Shown: piece by piece, positions 1 to 8,053 of the stretch
Numbering within the stretch: position 1 is the first letter of the stretch
Layout of the letters: each line of letters opens with the position of its first letter
From: an uncultured Lentisphaeria bacterium
Lineage (GTDB): Bacteria; Verrucomicrobiota; Lentisphaeria; Victivallales; Victivallaceae
Length of the DNA: 34,492 nt
Direction: 5' to 3'
Assembly (NCBI GenBank): GCA_949298075.1
Contig: CASFVA010000018.1
Coordinates: 1 to 34,492 of the forward strand
Made by a program: the position numbers and the translations under genes
Notes under the pieces: generated by a model
What the model saw: only the letters and a program-made list of their open reading frames with translations
The model's database searches: none
Told to the model about the DNA's origin: nothing

Positions 1-2052
1 GGAGAGACCGCCGGTCACTGAACTCAGCAGCACCGCGCCGCCGGTCACGGTGCCGATATTCGCACCGGAGGCCACTTCGACATTGACGTTGCCGGTCACA
101 TTACCCCGCCCCGCTCCGTAAATGAGACTGGCGGAGGCCGCCTCGCCGCCGCCCGCCAGCAGATTGACGTTCTGCGCCGTGCCGCCGTCGGCTCCGCCCA
201 GCAGCGCCCCCACCGTGCCGTTGGTCAGCTTCAGATTGGTCGTGCCGTCAAACTCTCCGCCCACAATATAGGCCCCGGAGGCGGCGACCGCCGTGTCAAT
301 CTCCAGGTACAGGTTGCCCGCACCGCTCATTCCAGCACCGGCAGTGATGAAGCCTGTAGCACCGGCCATGGCGGCATCTCCCCACTTCGCACCCTGATCC
401 GACGTGTTCAACGTCACCGTCGTCAGCGTCGTCTGTTCCGCCAGCGTTGCGCTGGAAATCGAAATGTAGAGACGCATGAATTTGCTGGTCGTCGTGCTTT
501 CCCGGATCGAATAGGACAGATTGTGGAAATAATCAATGTAATTTTCATTGAGGATCAGATCCGCGCTGATGCCGGTGTCGACATTTTCAAAGGCAACCGT
601 TCCGGTGAAATCGGTGACCGTGTCGCCGCTGATCCGGTAATAACCGGTATCAGTCTGCTCCGACACCAACAATGTGATTGAAGTCCGGGCCAGGTCGAGG
701 TCCATGACATTTTCAATGGCAATAATCTGGCCGACCGAAGTGGTATCACACTCGGCAACCCCGGTCAGATCAACCGTGATGGCACCGTCGATAACGCTGC
801 CGGCGACATTGTTGACCCGTCCGCCGTAAACAATGAAAAGACCGTCCAGTTCACTGCCGGCGTACAGAACGGCGCTGCCGCCGCTGCTTACCTTGGTATC
901 CGCAAGCACACTGCCACTGGAAACATAAACCAGACCATCGCTTTCAATTACCACCGCCCCGCCGGAGGCGTTCCGAAGCGTCATCTCACCAGCCACCCCG
1001 GCCCCGGTCACGCTGCCGGAGACCAGACAGCTGCCGCCGACGGAAACGGTGACGTTTTGCGCTGTGCAGCCGCCGGACACCTGCAGGGTCCCGCCGTTGA
1101 GCACGGTGACGCCGTCCGCCGATCCGGCCGTCCGCAGATGCAGAATTCCGCCCGAAACCACCAGCCCGCTGCCGCCGCCCCAGATGTAGGCCGTCGCACC
1201 GTCAAAAGTGGTGAGTCCGGTGACATGGCCGCCCGCGCTGACGTGAAACGCATTGAGTCCAGACACCCGGACCTGATCCGCCGATCCCCAGATGTAGGTG
1301 CGTCCGGACACCGCGTTGACTCCGGAAACCAGCGCTCCGGCGGAAACCCGCAACACGCCGCCATCCATGATGTCAAAGCCTGAACCGTACGCGCCCTCGT
1401 TCAGAGTCAGCGCACTGCCGTACACCGTGGTATCCAGCGCTGAGCCGCCCGACGACACCGTGCCCGTACCGTAAAGCACAGTTCCGGAATACACTCCGCC
1501 GCTGGAGACCGTCATCACGCCGCCGGCCTCAACTGTGGTGCCGGTCGCCACGCCGGTGGAACGGACATTCATGGAACCGCCGGACTCCACTGTGGTTTCC
1601 GCAGTTTCACCCCAGACGTAAAGGGTGCCGGAGTTGTGCAGAATCGTGCCGACGGCGCTGCCGCCCGCCGAAACATGGAGTCCGTTGCCGCCGGTGTTGT
1701 TCAAAACTTCAACCGCAACCGCAACGCCGCGCACCACCAGCCGCCCGGTTCCGGAGGCCTCCGCACTCTCAACCAGAGCGCCTTTGGAGACGATCACCCG
1801 GCCGGAATCCGACACCCCGGTGTTGAAGCCCGAAGCCCCGCTCAGCAGCGTCAGACTGCCGCCGGCGGAAACCACCGTATCCCAGGCCGCGCCGTCATTG
1901 CCGAGCACAGCCTCGCCGCCGGTACCGATCCCGGTTCCGGAAACCACCCCGCCGTTGCTGACGTACAGCAGACTGTACTGCACGTCGGAACTGCTCTGAA
2001 TCAGGGCTCCGGTATAAGTACTGCCGACCACATCCAATGTTTCAAAAGCCAT
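1..2052 (-). CDS. AIDA-type strand-loop-strand repeat adhesin (C-terminus beyond window)
   Basis: The minus-strand frame is open from an ATG at 2052 to the left edge: 684 codons without a stop, so the C-terminus is missing. The start is set by an AGGAAAGG ribosome site just upstream. The translation is a long run of degenerate repeats of about 18-22 residues with turns such as VSSGG, VSAGG and VESGG (for example TVSSGGSALDTTVYGSAL), rich in Gly, Ser, Thr and Val and nearly free of Lys and Cys. This is the pattern of AIDA-like autotransporter passenger repeats, which stack into a beta-helix on the cell surface. From about residue 480 the repeats loosen into a less regular Gly/Ala-rich stretch. 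There is no hydrophobic signal peptide at the N-terminus (MAFETLDVVGSTYTG), which is odd for an exported protein. Its start lies 26 bases past the cupin gene stop, so it may be co-transcribed. Partners and ligand are unknown. Confidence 0.82.
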   Translation of the reverse strand, partial: MAFETLDVVGSTYTGALIQSSSDVQYSLLYVSNGGVVSGTGIGTGGEAVLGNDGAAWDTVVSAGGSLTLLSGASGFNTGVSDSGRVIVSKGALVESAEASGTGRLVVRGVAVAVEVLNNTGGNGLHVSAGGSAVGTILHNSGTLYVWGETAETTVESGGSMNVRSTGVATGTTVEAGGVMTVSSGGVYSGTVLYGTGTVSSGGSALDTTVYGSALTLNEGAYGSGFDIMDGGVLRVSAGALVSGVNAVSGRTYIWGSADQVRVSGLNAFHVSAGGHVTGLTTFDGATAYIWGGGSGLVVSGGILHLRTAGSADGVTVLNGGTLQVSGGCTAQNVTVSVGGSCLVSGSVTGAGVAGEMTLRNASGGAVVIESDGLVYVSSGSVLADTKVSSGGSAVLYAGSELDGLFIVYGGRVNNVAGSVIDGAITVDLTGVAECDTTSVGQIIAIENVMDLDLARTSITLLVSEQTDTGYYRISGDTVTDFTGTVAFENVDTGISADLILNENYIDYFHNLSYSIRESTTTSKFMRLYISISSATLAEQTTLTTVTLNTSDQGAKWGDAAMAGATGFITAGAGMSGAGNLYLEIDTAVAASGAYIVGGEFDGTTNLKLTNGTVGALLGGADGGTAQNVNLLAGGGEAASASLIYGAGRGNVTGNVNVEVASGANIGTVTGGAVLLSSVTGGLS

Positions 2053-2078
2053 GGTGATTTCCTTTCCTGCGTTGTAAT

Positions 2079-2846
2079 TCAGAAGCTGCGCATAACACCG
2101 GTGGGTTTGTGACTGCGGTCAAGCCGGTCCAGTCCGGCCTGACCCAGAAAGAAATCGATCCATACGTAGTGCATGTGCCGGTCGCCGGTCACTTCCACGC
2201 CGTGGTTGGACCCCAGCGGAATGTGCAGCAGGGTGTTGCCCTTCATCGGCACCCGGATGTCGTCGATCAGCACCTCGACGTCATTTTCGGGAAAGCTGAA
2301 GAAAAACTGGTCAAGCATCGGATGCGGATGCTGCGCCACCTTGTCGTAGCCGTAGGACTCCACCGTGCCCATGCAGAAACCGGGCACAATGCGCTGACGC
2401 ACCAGTTCGCGGCTGATGGTTTTATCGCTCTTGTTGGCGTCGCGATACTGCACCGCCCGGAGATACTCGCAGACGTAGGGGAACTCCCGTTCGGGACTGC
2501 GCCACTGCTCCCGGCCGTCCTCCGGAATCCGCCACCGGATTTCCAGCATCCGGAGCTGGCTGCCGGCGGTGAACTCCGCCGTTTCGCCGCAGCCTGGAAT
2601 AAAAACCCAGCGGCCGTTCCCCGGCTGCCCCACCGCCCCCGACCGGAACTGGAAATCGCCGGAAACCGTCATGAAAATCAAGGCGGTTTCCGGAGTCGCG
2701 GCAAAGGAGCGGCTCTCTCCGGACTTGAAATCGTGCAGAAAGACCTCGGCTCCGGGAATTTCGCCCGGCAGCATCGGCACGACGCCGGAACCGGCGTTGC
2801 TGTCGTCCAATACCACGGTTTTCACATCACAAATCTTCATTTTCAT
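2079..2846 (-). CDS. Cupin-fold protein, function unknown
   Basis: A 255-residue soluble protein. The C-terminal half carries a cupin-like pattern: HPHPMLDQFFFSFPEN (paired histidines, then an acidic or amide residue) followed by a second strand motif PLGSNHGVEV and MHYVWIDFF, which could bind one metal. The N-terminal half looks like a degenerate second barrel (ALIFMTVSGDFQF, WVFIPGCGE), giving a bicupin of the size seen in sugar isomerases such as KduI or IolB; I cannot assign it to either. Its ATG overlaps the TGA of the upstream radical enzyme by 4 bases (2843-2846), so the two are translationally coupled; an alternative ATG lies two codons downstream. The context suggests a role in handling the substrate or product of the sugar pathway encoded upstream, which is inference. 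Confidence 0.75.
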   Translation of the reverse strand: MKMKICDVKTVVLDDSNAGSGVVPMLPGEIPGAEVFLHDFKSGESRSFAATPETALIFMTVSGDFQFRSGAVGQPGNGRWVFIPGCGETAEFTAGSQLRMLEIRWRIPEDGREQWRSPEREFPYVCEYLRAVQYRDANKSDKTISRELVRQRIVPGFCMGTVESYGYDKVAQHPHPMLDQFFFSFPENDVEVLIDDIRVPMKGNTLLHIPLGSNHGVEVTGDRHMHYVWIDFFLGQAGLDRLDRSHKPTGVMRSF

Positions 2847-4538
2847 CCCTTTTTGGTTAAAATCCGGTCTACAACCAGTTGACGGAAATCCTTGGACAGC
2901 ATTGAAAAATAGGCGGTGAACCCCGTAACCCGCACCACCAGGTCCGGATAACGTTCCGGATGCTCGTGCGCCTCCAGCACCTTGTCGGCATCGATGATGT
3001 TGATGTTGAGCAGGGTGTTGCCGGAAGCCAGCAGCGTACGGACCATGCTTACGAGTTTATCCAGCGCCTCCGGCGTGTCGCCCAGCGCCGGATCCAGTTC
3101 CAGCTGCACCGGCGCCGTGTTGCCGTAGCCCGGCTGAATCGCCGCAATCGAATTGGCCATGGCCGTCACCGCCCCATCCGTCCGGAAGCCCGGATGCGGA
3201 TTGGCGCCGTGATTGATCGCCGCGCCGGCCTTGCGGCCGTTGGGAGTGGCGCCGACCTGACGGCCGAAAAATATCGTGTTCGACCAGGAGAACCAGCCGG
3301 GAATGAAATTGAGTCCCGGATAGCGCCGATTCTGCGCCCGCACCAGTTCAGAGTATTCCCGCGACACCCGCACCGCCCAGGCGTCGCCGAGCGAATCTCC
3401 CTGACAGTAGCGCTCGGAGCGCTGGAGCATCTGCCGGACGTATTCGCCTTCGGTTCCGGCGAAGTCCGACTTCAGCCAGCCATCCAGCTCGGCGAATGTC
3501 AGGCGTTTTTCCCGCACGACCCGCTGCTCCACCGCCGCGAAACTGTCCGCCACGGTCGCCAGTGCGGCGCCGTCCATGCACAAATTGAAGTACGTGGCGC
3601 CCCTGGTGACGTCGCAGCCCCGCTCGATCGGTCCGTGGGAGAGCAGATTGAGAATCAGCTCCGGCTCGTTCTGGTCCTGATAGGTCAGATGAAATTTAAT
3701 GCCGTCCGCCGTCGCCTCCACCGCCCGGCGCAGGTGTTCGAGAAAAAGCCGGTGCAGACGCTCCAGGCCGAGTTCGCCCTCCGACATCATCTCCTGCCAT
3801 GCCACTTCAAACACTTTGGCGGCGTTGATCTTGACGATGTCGTTGAGGGTGTATTCCTTGCCGGGAATGCTCATCCAGTGGCAGCCGGAGGAGATCCGGC
3901 TGATCGCCTCGGCGCGCGGGAATCCGCACCGCATGAAGCCGTCAACCAGTGCCCTGTCGCCGGAAAACCGCGGCCAGCCGTTCCGGTTGGTGAAGAGATA
4001 GCCGACCGCCTTGCGCAGAAATTCCGGGTCGGTCCGGTCATGGACCCGCACCGTGAGGTTGCAGGCGATGTTCACCGCGTCCGCCGCCTCCAGAATCAGA
4101 TAGGACAAATGGTTGACGGTGTCGTTGCCGTCGAGATCCGGCCCTCCGAGCTGGTAGTAACGCGAATCGTTGAAAAAGAGGCAGCCGAGATAGAATTTCG
4201 CCTCCTCGTCGGTCAGCCGTCCGGCCCGGATGTCGTTCTCGTAATAGGGCAGCAGCAGCCGGTCGAGCTGACCGCCAGCCGAACCGCGGTTGTAGAGCCG
4301 CGAAAAGAAGCTGAACCAGCACATCCACTGAATCGCTTCGCGCATGGTCTGCGGAACGCCGTCGGCCAGGCGCAAATTGATGTCCGCCATGGCCGCGAGA
4401 TTTTCCCGGAGCACGGGATTGCGTTCGATCAGGGCGAATTCCGCGAGCTGGTGGGAAATCCGCCGCAGAAAGGAGATAATCGCCCGCACCACCGCGATTT
4501 CGCTGTCGTAAAACTCCCGGGTCTCGGGTCCGTTCTGC

Positions 4539-4561
4539 GCCCGGTAATGCTCCAGCCGGGC
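4539..4561 (-). other. Hairpin 12 bases downstream of the in-frame TGA
   Basis: On the minus strand GCCCGG (4561-4556) pairs perfectly with CCGGGC (4544-4539) around an 11-base loop CTGGAGCATTA. The TGA-to-loop distance is 18 bases, within the range reported for bacterial SECIS elements, but the loop does not start with G unless three weak extra pairs form. Chance structure in GC-rich coding DNA is the default reading. Confidence 0.3.
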
Positions 4562-4573
4562 GAGAATGCCGCC

Positions 4574-4576
4574 TCA
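4574..4576 (-). other. In-frame TGA inside the glycyl radical enzyme
   Basis: This codon is read TGA on the minus strand between MKMGLELG and GGILARLEHYRA. The downstream fragment has no good start nearby: the next in-frame initiation codon is a GTG at 4492, 27 codons later, inside a helix expected in the family. TGA is a routine stop elsewhere in the window (cupin, activase, fusion, folC, aroB) and TGG encodes Trp throughout, so a global reassignment is unlikely. Twelve bases after the TGA is a perfect 6-bp hairpin. Confidence 0.9.
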
Positions 4577-5066
4577 GCCCAGCTCCAACCCCATTTTCAT
4601 GTCGGGGTTGAAATGATGGTCGCGCCCGATGCCGCAGATGATGTTGTATTGCGCAAACACCTTTTTGAGGTCGTCATAGGGATGGTCCGGATTCCACGGA
4701 TAGGGATTGGCGGGGTCTCCGGTCATGCCGCGCAGCCGGATCAGAAAAAAGAAGCCGCGCCCGACAAAAGCGTCCAGCGGATCCACGTAAAGCGGATGCT
4801 CCGCCAGCAGCCGGACGTAGTTTTCAGTCCAGCCGGAGTAGCCGTAGAAATGACCATCCGGATGATTGGGAGTGATCTTGAACTTGAAGTACTCGGGCGC
4901 CACCACCCGGCCGTAGTCATCCTCGTTGAGACCGCCCTCCTTTTCGACCTTTTCAGCGGTCTGCGCCAGCTTGCGCTCCCGGAGCAGGCGCAGACGCGCG
5001 GCATAATCCAGCTGCATGGTTTCCGGATACTGGTTGATATACTGAATCATCATCGGACCACCCCTT

Positions 5067-5968
5067 TCAACCGAGCCGCACTTCCCGGCCGGACGCGTTT
5101 TCCGCCGCCGCCCGCAGCTCTGCCAGCGCCGCCGGTTCCAGCGGACGGGCCGACTTCAACGGATTCGGCCGGCCCAGCGCCCGGTATTTGGACGCCCCCA
5201 GCGGATTGAAGTTCAGCAATTCGTAGTAACGCAAATTCCGGAATTCCCGCAGGAATCCCGCAATGCCCGACACGTTCTCCCGGGTCGCGGTCATGCCCGG
5301 AATCAGCGGAGTCCGGGCAATGAGCGGAATCCCCAATTCATCGAGCCGGCGGGCGTTGTCCAGAATCCGCGTATTGCCGGCGCCGGTGAACTGCCGGTGC
5401 GCCGCCGGATCCAGCAGCTTGAGATCGAACATGACCAGATCCAGCCGCCGGAACACCGGCTCCATGTGTTCAAACTCCCAGTCCAGATTGGTTTCCACCG
5501 CCACCGGAACCGCCGCCGCCGCACAGGCTTCGACCAGTTCCAGGGCGAAACCGGCCTGGCAGAACACCTCCCCACCGACAGCGTGACCCCGCCGCCGGAA
5601 TCGCGGTAATAGGCGGCATCCTGAATAATTTCCCGCATTACCTGTCCGACCGACACCTGCCGGGCCGGATTCTTCAGCGCGCCGGGGAAGCAGACTTCCG
5701 CACAGCGGCCGCATCTGACGCATTCACCGGGCTCAAACTCCAGACCGGACACCGCAATCCGGCGCGCTCCGGACACGCAGACCGCTGCACAGTGGCCGCA
5801 ACCGATGCACTTATCCGGAAACACCATCAATTCGCCGCCCGGCGCAAGGCTTTCCGGATTGTGGCACCAGGCGCAGCGCAGATTGCAGCCCTTGAAAAAA
5901 ACCGTGGTCCGGATTCCGGGTCCGTCGTTGAGCGAAAAACGCTGAATGTCGGTAATTACGCCGCTCAT
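5067..5968 (-). pseudogene. Glycyl radical enzyme activating enzyme, frameshifted
   Basis: A radical SAM activase that would install the glycyl radical on the neighbouring enzyme. From the ATG at 5968: FKGCNLRCAWCHNPES gives the CxxxCxxC motif for the SAM-binding 4Fe-4S cluster, then two ferredoxin-like clusters, CIGCGHCAAVC and CVRCGRCAEVC, as in activases of non-PFL glycyl radical enzymes. After Ser131 in GGGVTLS the frame is lost: the expected TLSGGE motif needs one more G in TCGGTGGGGAG near 5570-5576. The second half (GGEVFCQAGFALELVEAC ... VMFDLKLLDPAAHRQF ... LLNFNPLGASKY) continues in the -1 frame to a TGA at 5067. Joined, it would be about 300 residues, a normal family length. Its ATG overlaps the fusion gene's stop (ATGA). 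The deletion hits the SAM-binding GGE motif and removes the rest of the barrel, so the product should be inactive. Confidence 0.88.
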
Positions 5969-7860
5969 GACCGCAGCTCCACCCAGGCGCCCTGCCGCTC
6001 GTAAGCCGATTCATACATAGAGGACAGCACCCGGATGGTGTTCAGTCCCTCCTTTGCCGTCGCCAGCAGCGGAGCGCCGCCGCGCAGCGCTCCGGCAAAA
6101 TTGTCCATGCTGTTGATCCATTCGCTGGTCTCGGGGAAAGGAGCGCGGTCGCTCCAGGCCCGGTTGGCAAACCACCGGGTCACCGGCGCCGTCTCAATGC
6201 CGCCCTCGCGGTGGAGATAGGCACCGGCGGTGCCGTGAGCTTCCATCTGGTAATTCCACGAAGCGTGGGGGTGACAGGTGGTGGCGTAGACGTTGACCAC
6301 CGCACCGTCGGCGTAGCGCCAGACCGCCAGGGCCAGGTCTTCCATTTCAATCTGATGGTTCTGAGTCCAGGCGTCACAGCGGACCGCCTCGGGCATCCCG
6401 AGGGCGAAAATGATTTCATCCAGGTGGTGAATCGTCTGATTGCTCAGCACTCCGCCATCCAGCGCCCGGGTGCCGCGCCAGCCGCCGTCGGCGGCGAAAT
6501 AGCCGTCGGTGCGGTTGATCCGCAGCGCCACCGACAAACTCAGCAGCCGCCCGAAGAAGCCATTGCGCACTGCGGCGCGGAGCGACAGCACCGACGGCCG
6601 CACCCGGCGGCAGAAATCCACCCCGAGCAGCCGGCGATTGCGTTCAGCGGCGGCAATCATGCGTTCGCACTCCGAGGGCAGTATTTCCATCGGTTTGGTG
6701 ACCAGCACATGCTTGCCGGCCTCCAGCGCCCGGCAGGCGAGTTCGGCGTGACGGCCGGTCTCATTCATCACCATCACGGCTTCGACTTCCGGATTTCCAA
6801 GCATTTCATCGTAATCAGCAACGGCGGGCACTCCGCAGGCTTCGGCGGTCCGTTCGCGGCGCTCCGACCGCAGGTCGCAGACCTCAACCAGCCGGACGCC
6901 GGGCGTTTTGGTGATTTCCAGCGCCCGGTTGTGGCCCATGCCCAGCCCGACCACGCCGAAACGCACCGGGTCGTCCTTCCAGGCGCGCTGCACCGCCGCC
7001 GCCGTCAGCCCGACCTCCTGCTGGGCTCCGGCGGCCGCCGCCGGCCACGCCTTGTCAATGACGGCCAAAACCTTGCGGCAGGCCTCCACTCCGGAAAGCG
7101 CAGAATCGTAATTATGGGTCTCAATGCTGACCGGGCCGTCAAAGCCGGCCTCCGCCAGCGCCTGAAACACCTTGTCATAGGGAATCGGATCAAACCGGCC
7201 CTCATCAAACCAGGTGGCCCCGGTCGATTTGACATGGGCGCAAATGGTGCGGGCTGCCAGTCTCCGGAGATAGCCGTCGAGGTCGCGTTCGCGTTCGGCG
7301 CGGTCGGTCATCCAGCTGTTTTTGGGATCCCAGGCGAATCCCCATCCGGGCACGTCGAGCGCGTCGATCATCCGGAAGCACTCCTCCTTGGTACAGCCGC
7401 AGTTTTCAAAGGCGAAAATCAATCCGGACCGCCGGGCTTTTTCAGCAAAGGGCAGAAACAGCTCCATTACCTGCGCCAGTACGTCGGGACGGACGGCGAG
7501 TTCACCCACGCTCTGCTCCTGACCGTGCGGGGGCTGCCAGAAAAAGAAAGTCCGCACCAGTTTGCAGTCAAAAATCTCCGAAGCACGGATCAACCGGTCG
7601 AGCTTGTGCATTTCCTTTTCCAGCCGGGCGGTATCAGGCAGATGCACTTTGGCCAGGGAGCTTTGCAGGCAGCCCACCTTGAAACCATGGGCATCGAGCA
7701 ATTTTTTGGCCTCCAGCATCTCCGCGTCGCCAAGCGCATCGAGCGGACGCTGAAAAATCCGGGCCCGGAGGTCGCAGTGAGTCAGTCCCCATTCCTTGAG
7801 ATACGGTAACGCGGCGGCCAGATCCAGCCCCATTTCATCGGTAAAAATTGATTTGTACAT
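5965..7860 (-). CDS. Fusion of sugar isomerase/epimerase barrel and Gfo/Idh/MocA dehydrogenase
   Basis: A 631-residue two-domain enzyme. Residues about 1-270 are a xylose-isomerase-like TIM barrel (AP endonuclease 2 family) with the expected metal ligands Glu152 (FAFEN), Asp178 (WDPKNSW), His209 (HVKSTG) and Glu247 (IETH). A linker rich in Ala (270-298) leads to a Gfo/Idh/MocA oxidoreductase: Rossmann motif FGVVGLGMGHNRA at 301-313, VLVTKP at 385-390 (the catalytic Lys of the usual EKP motif is Lys389), and the C-terminal substrate sheet with GGVLSNQTIHHLDEI. It probably epimerises or isomerises a sugar or inositol-like compound and oxidises or reduces it with NAD(P). These activities are usually on separate polypeptides. 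The frame has no stop or repeat at the junction, so the fusion looks genuine. It is the first gene of the leftward operon and overlaps the activase by 4 bases. The substrate is not deducible. Confidence 0.88.
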   Translation of the reverse strand: MYKSIFTDEMGLDLAAALPYLKEWGLTHCDLRARIFQRPLDALGDAEMLEAKKLLDAHGFKVGCLQSSLAKVHLPDTARLEKEMHKLDRLIRASEIFDCKLVRTFFFWQPPHGQEQSVGELAVRPDVLAQVMELFLPFAEKARRSGLIFAFENCGCTKEECFRMIDALDVPGWGFAWDPKNSWMTDRAERERDLDGYLRRLAARTICAHVKSTGATWFDEGRFDPIPYDKVFQALAEAGFDGPVSIETHNYDSALSGVEACRKVLAVIDKAWPAAAAGAQQEVGLTAAAVQRAWKDDPVRFGVVGLGMGHNRALEITKTPGVRLVEVCDLRSERRERTAEACGVPAVADYDEMLGNPEVEAVMVMNETGRHAELACRALEAGKHVLVTKPMEILPSECERMIAAAERNRRLLGVDFCRRVRPSVLSLRAAVRNGFFGRLLSLSVALRINRTDGYFAADGGWRGTRALDGGVLSNQTIHHLDEIIFALGMPEAVRCDAWTQNHQIEMEDLALAVWRYADGAVVNVYATTCHPHASWNYQMEAHGTAGAYLHREGGIETAPVTRWFANRAWSDRAPFPETSEWINSMDNFAGALRGGAPLLATAKEGLNTIRVLSSMYESAYERQGAWVELRS

Positions 7861-7908
7861 GATGGCTCTGTCTGAAAAATTGATTTTTTATTTTATAAAT
7901 TGATTTTT
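7845..7908. repeat. Three direct repeats of AAATTGATTTTT in the operon control region
   Basis: On the plus strand AAATTGATTTTT occurs at 7877-7888 and again, identical, at 7897-7908, 20 bases apart start to start. A third copy with one mismatch (AAATTGATTTGT) lies at 7845-7856, 32 bases further left and already inside codons 2-6 of the fusion gene. Spacings near two and three helical turns put all copies on one face of the DNA, as in the half-sites of AraC-type activators. The adjacent AraC-type regulator is the natural candidate to bind them. Confidence 0.5.
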
Positions 7909-7971
7909 ATATCTAAATCAGAAAATACACTATAAAAATCCAAATACAAGCATTGCCTGCAAATTTTTTTG
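7861..7971 (-). promoter_or_regulatory. AT-rich promoter region of the radical-enzyme operon
   Basis: This stretch is about 80% A+T in a window that is otherwise mostly G+C. On the minus strand a TATAAA (7897-7892) sits 17 bases after a poor -35 (TGATTT), and another pair, TTGTAT and TATTTT 16 bases apart, lies slightly upstream. The direct repeats flank the first of these. A weak -35 with adjacent direct repeats suits activation by an AraC-type protein. Which start is used cannot be decided from sequence. Confidence 0.45.
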
Positions 7972-8020
7972 AAAAAAATCGGCATTGCGGCGACGGAAGC
8001 GGACCAGCCACCGCAATCCG
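7972..8020 (-). terminator. Intrinsic terminator after the AraC-type gene
   Basis: On the minus strand ATTGCGG (8017-8011) pairs with CCGCAAT (7990-7984). The stem is extended by CGG/CCG across one bulged G and followed by a run of seven T (7978-7972). It lies just past the regulator's stop and before the operon's control region, so the regulator is probably transcribed separately from the fusion-activase-radical enzyme operon. Confidence 0.75.
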
Positions 8021-8053
8021 GACGGAATGCGGCTGAATTAAATCCACCCGGAA

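Larger units (their letters stand above)
2843..5053 (-). pseudogene. PFL-like glycyl radical enzyme interrupted by in-frame TGA
   Basis: A 737-codon frame holds a pyruvate formate-lyase family glycyl radical enzyme, close to the family's usual 750-850 residues. The start is the first ATG of ATGATG at 5053, behind AAGGGGTGG. Codon 160 (4576-4574) is TGA; reading continues in the same frame (GGILARLEHYRAQNG...) to a normal C-terminus. The radical site is RVTGFTAYF with Gly711 near the C-terminus. The thiyl cysteine is Cys391 in SSGCHWMSIPG. Known GRE eliminases and decarboxylases carry Cys-X-Glu here (GCVEP) and PFL has Cys-Cys; this protein has Cys-His-Trp, so its reaction cannot be named. The gene follows its activase by 13 bases and overlaps the cupin gene by 4. 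If the TGA is real and not read through, the enzyme is dead, because the split separates the first 159 residues from both catalytic residues. Trp insertion, selenocysteine or a sequence error are alternatives. Confidence 0.85.

Noticed and set aside
1-2052. Tandem GC-rich repeats as a CRISPR array
   Set aside because: The repeats are degenerate, in a continuous open frame, and encode strand-turn-strand units; there are no identical repeats with unique spacers.
4574-4576. Genetic code with TGA as Trp or Gly
   Set aside because: TGA ends many genes here at the expected family lengths and TGG is used freely for Trp.
2960-5209. Long plus-strand open frame of 749 codons opposite the radical enzyme
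   Set aside because: It is the antisense shadow of two high-GC genes; the translation is rich in Arg, His and Pro with no family motif, while the minus strand has clear catalytic motifs.
6211-7809. 532-codon plus-strand frame opposite the fusion gene
   Set aside because: Shadow caused by codon bias; no start signal and no recognisable domain.
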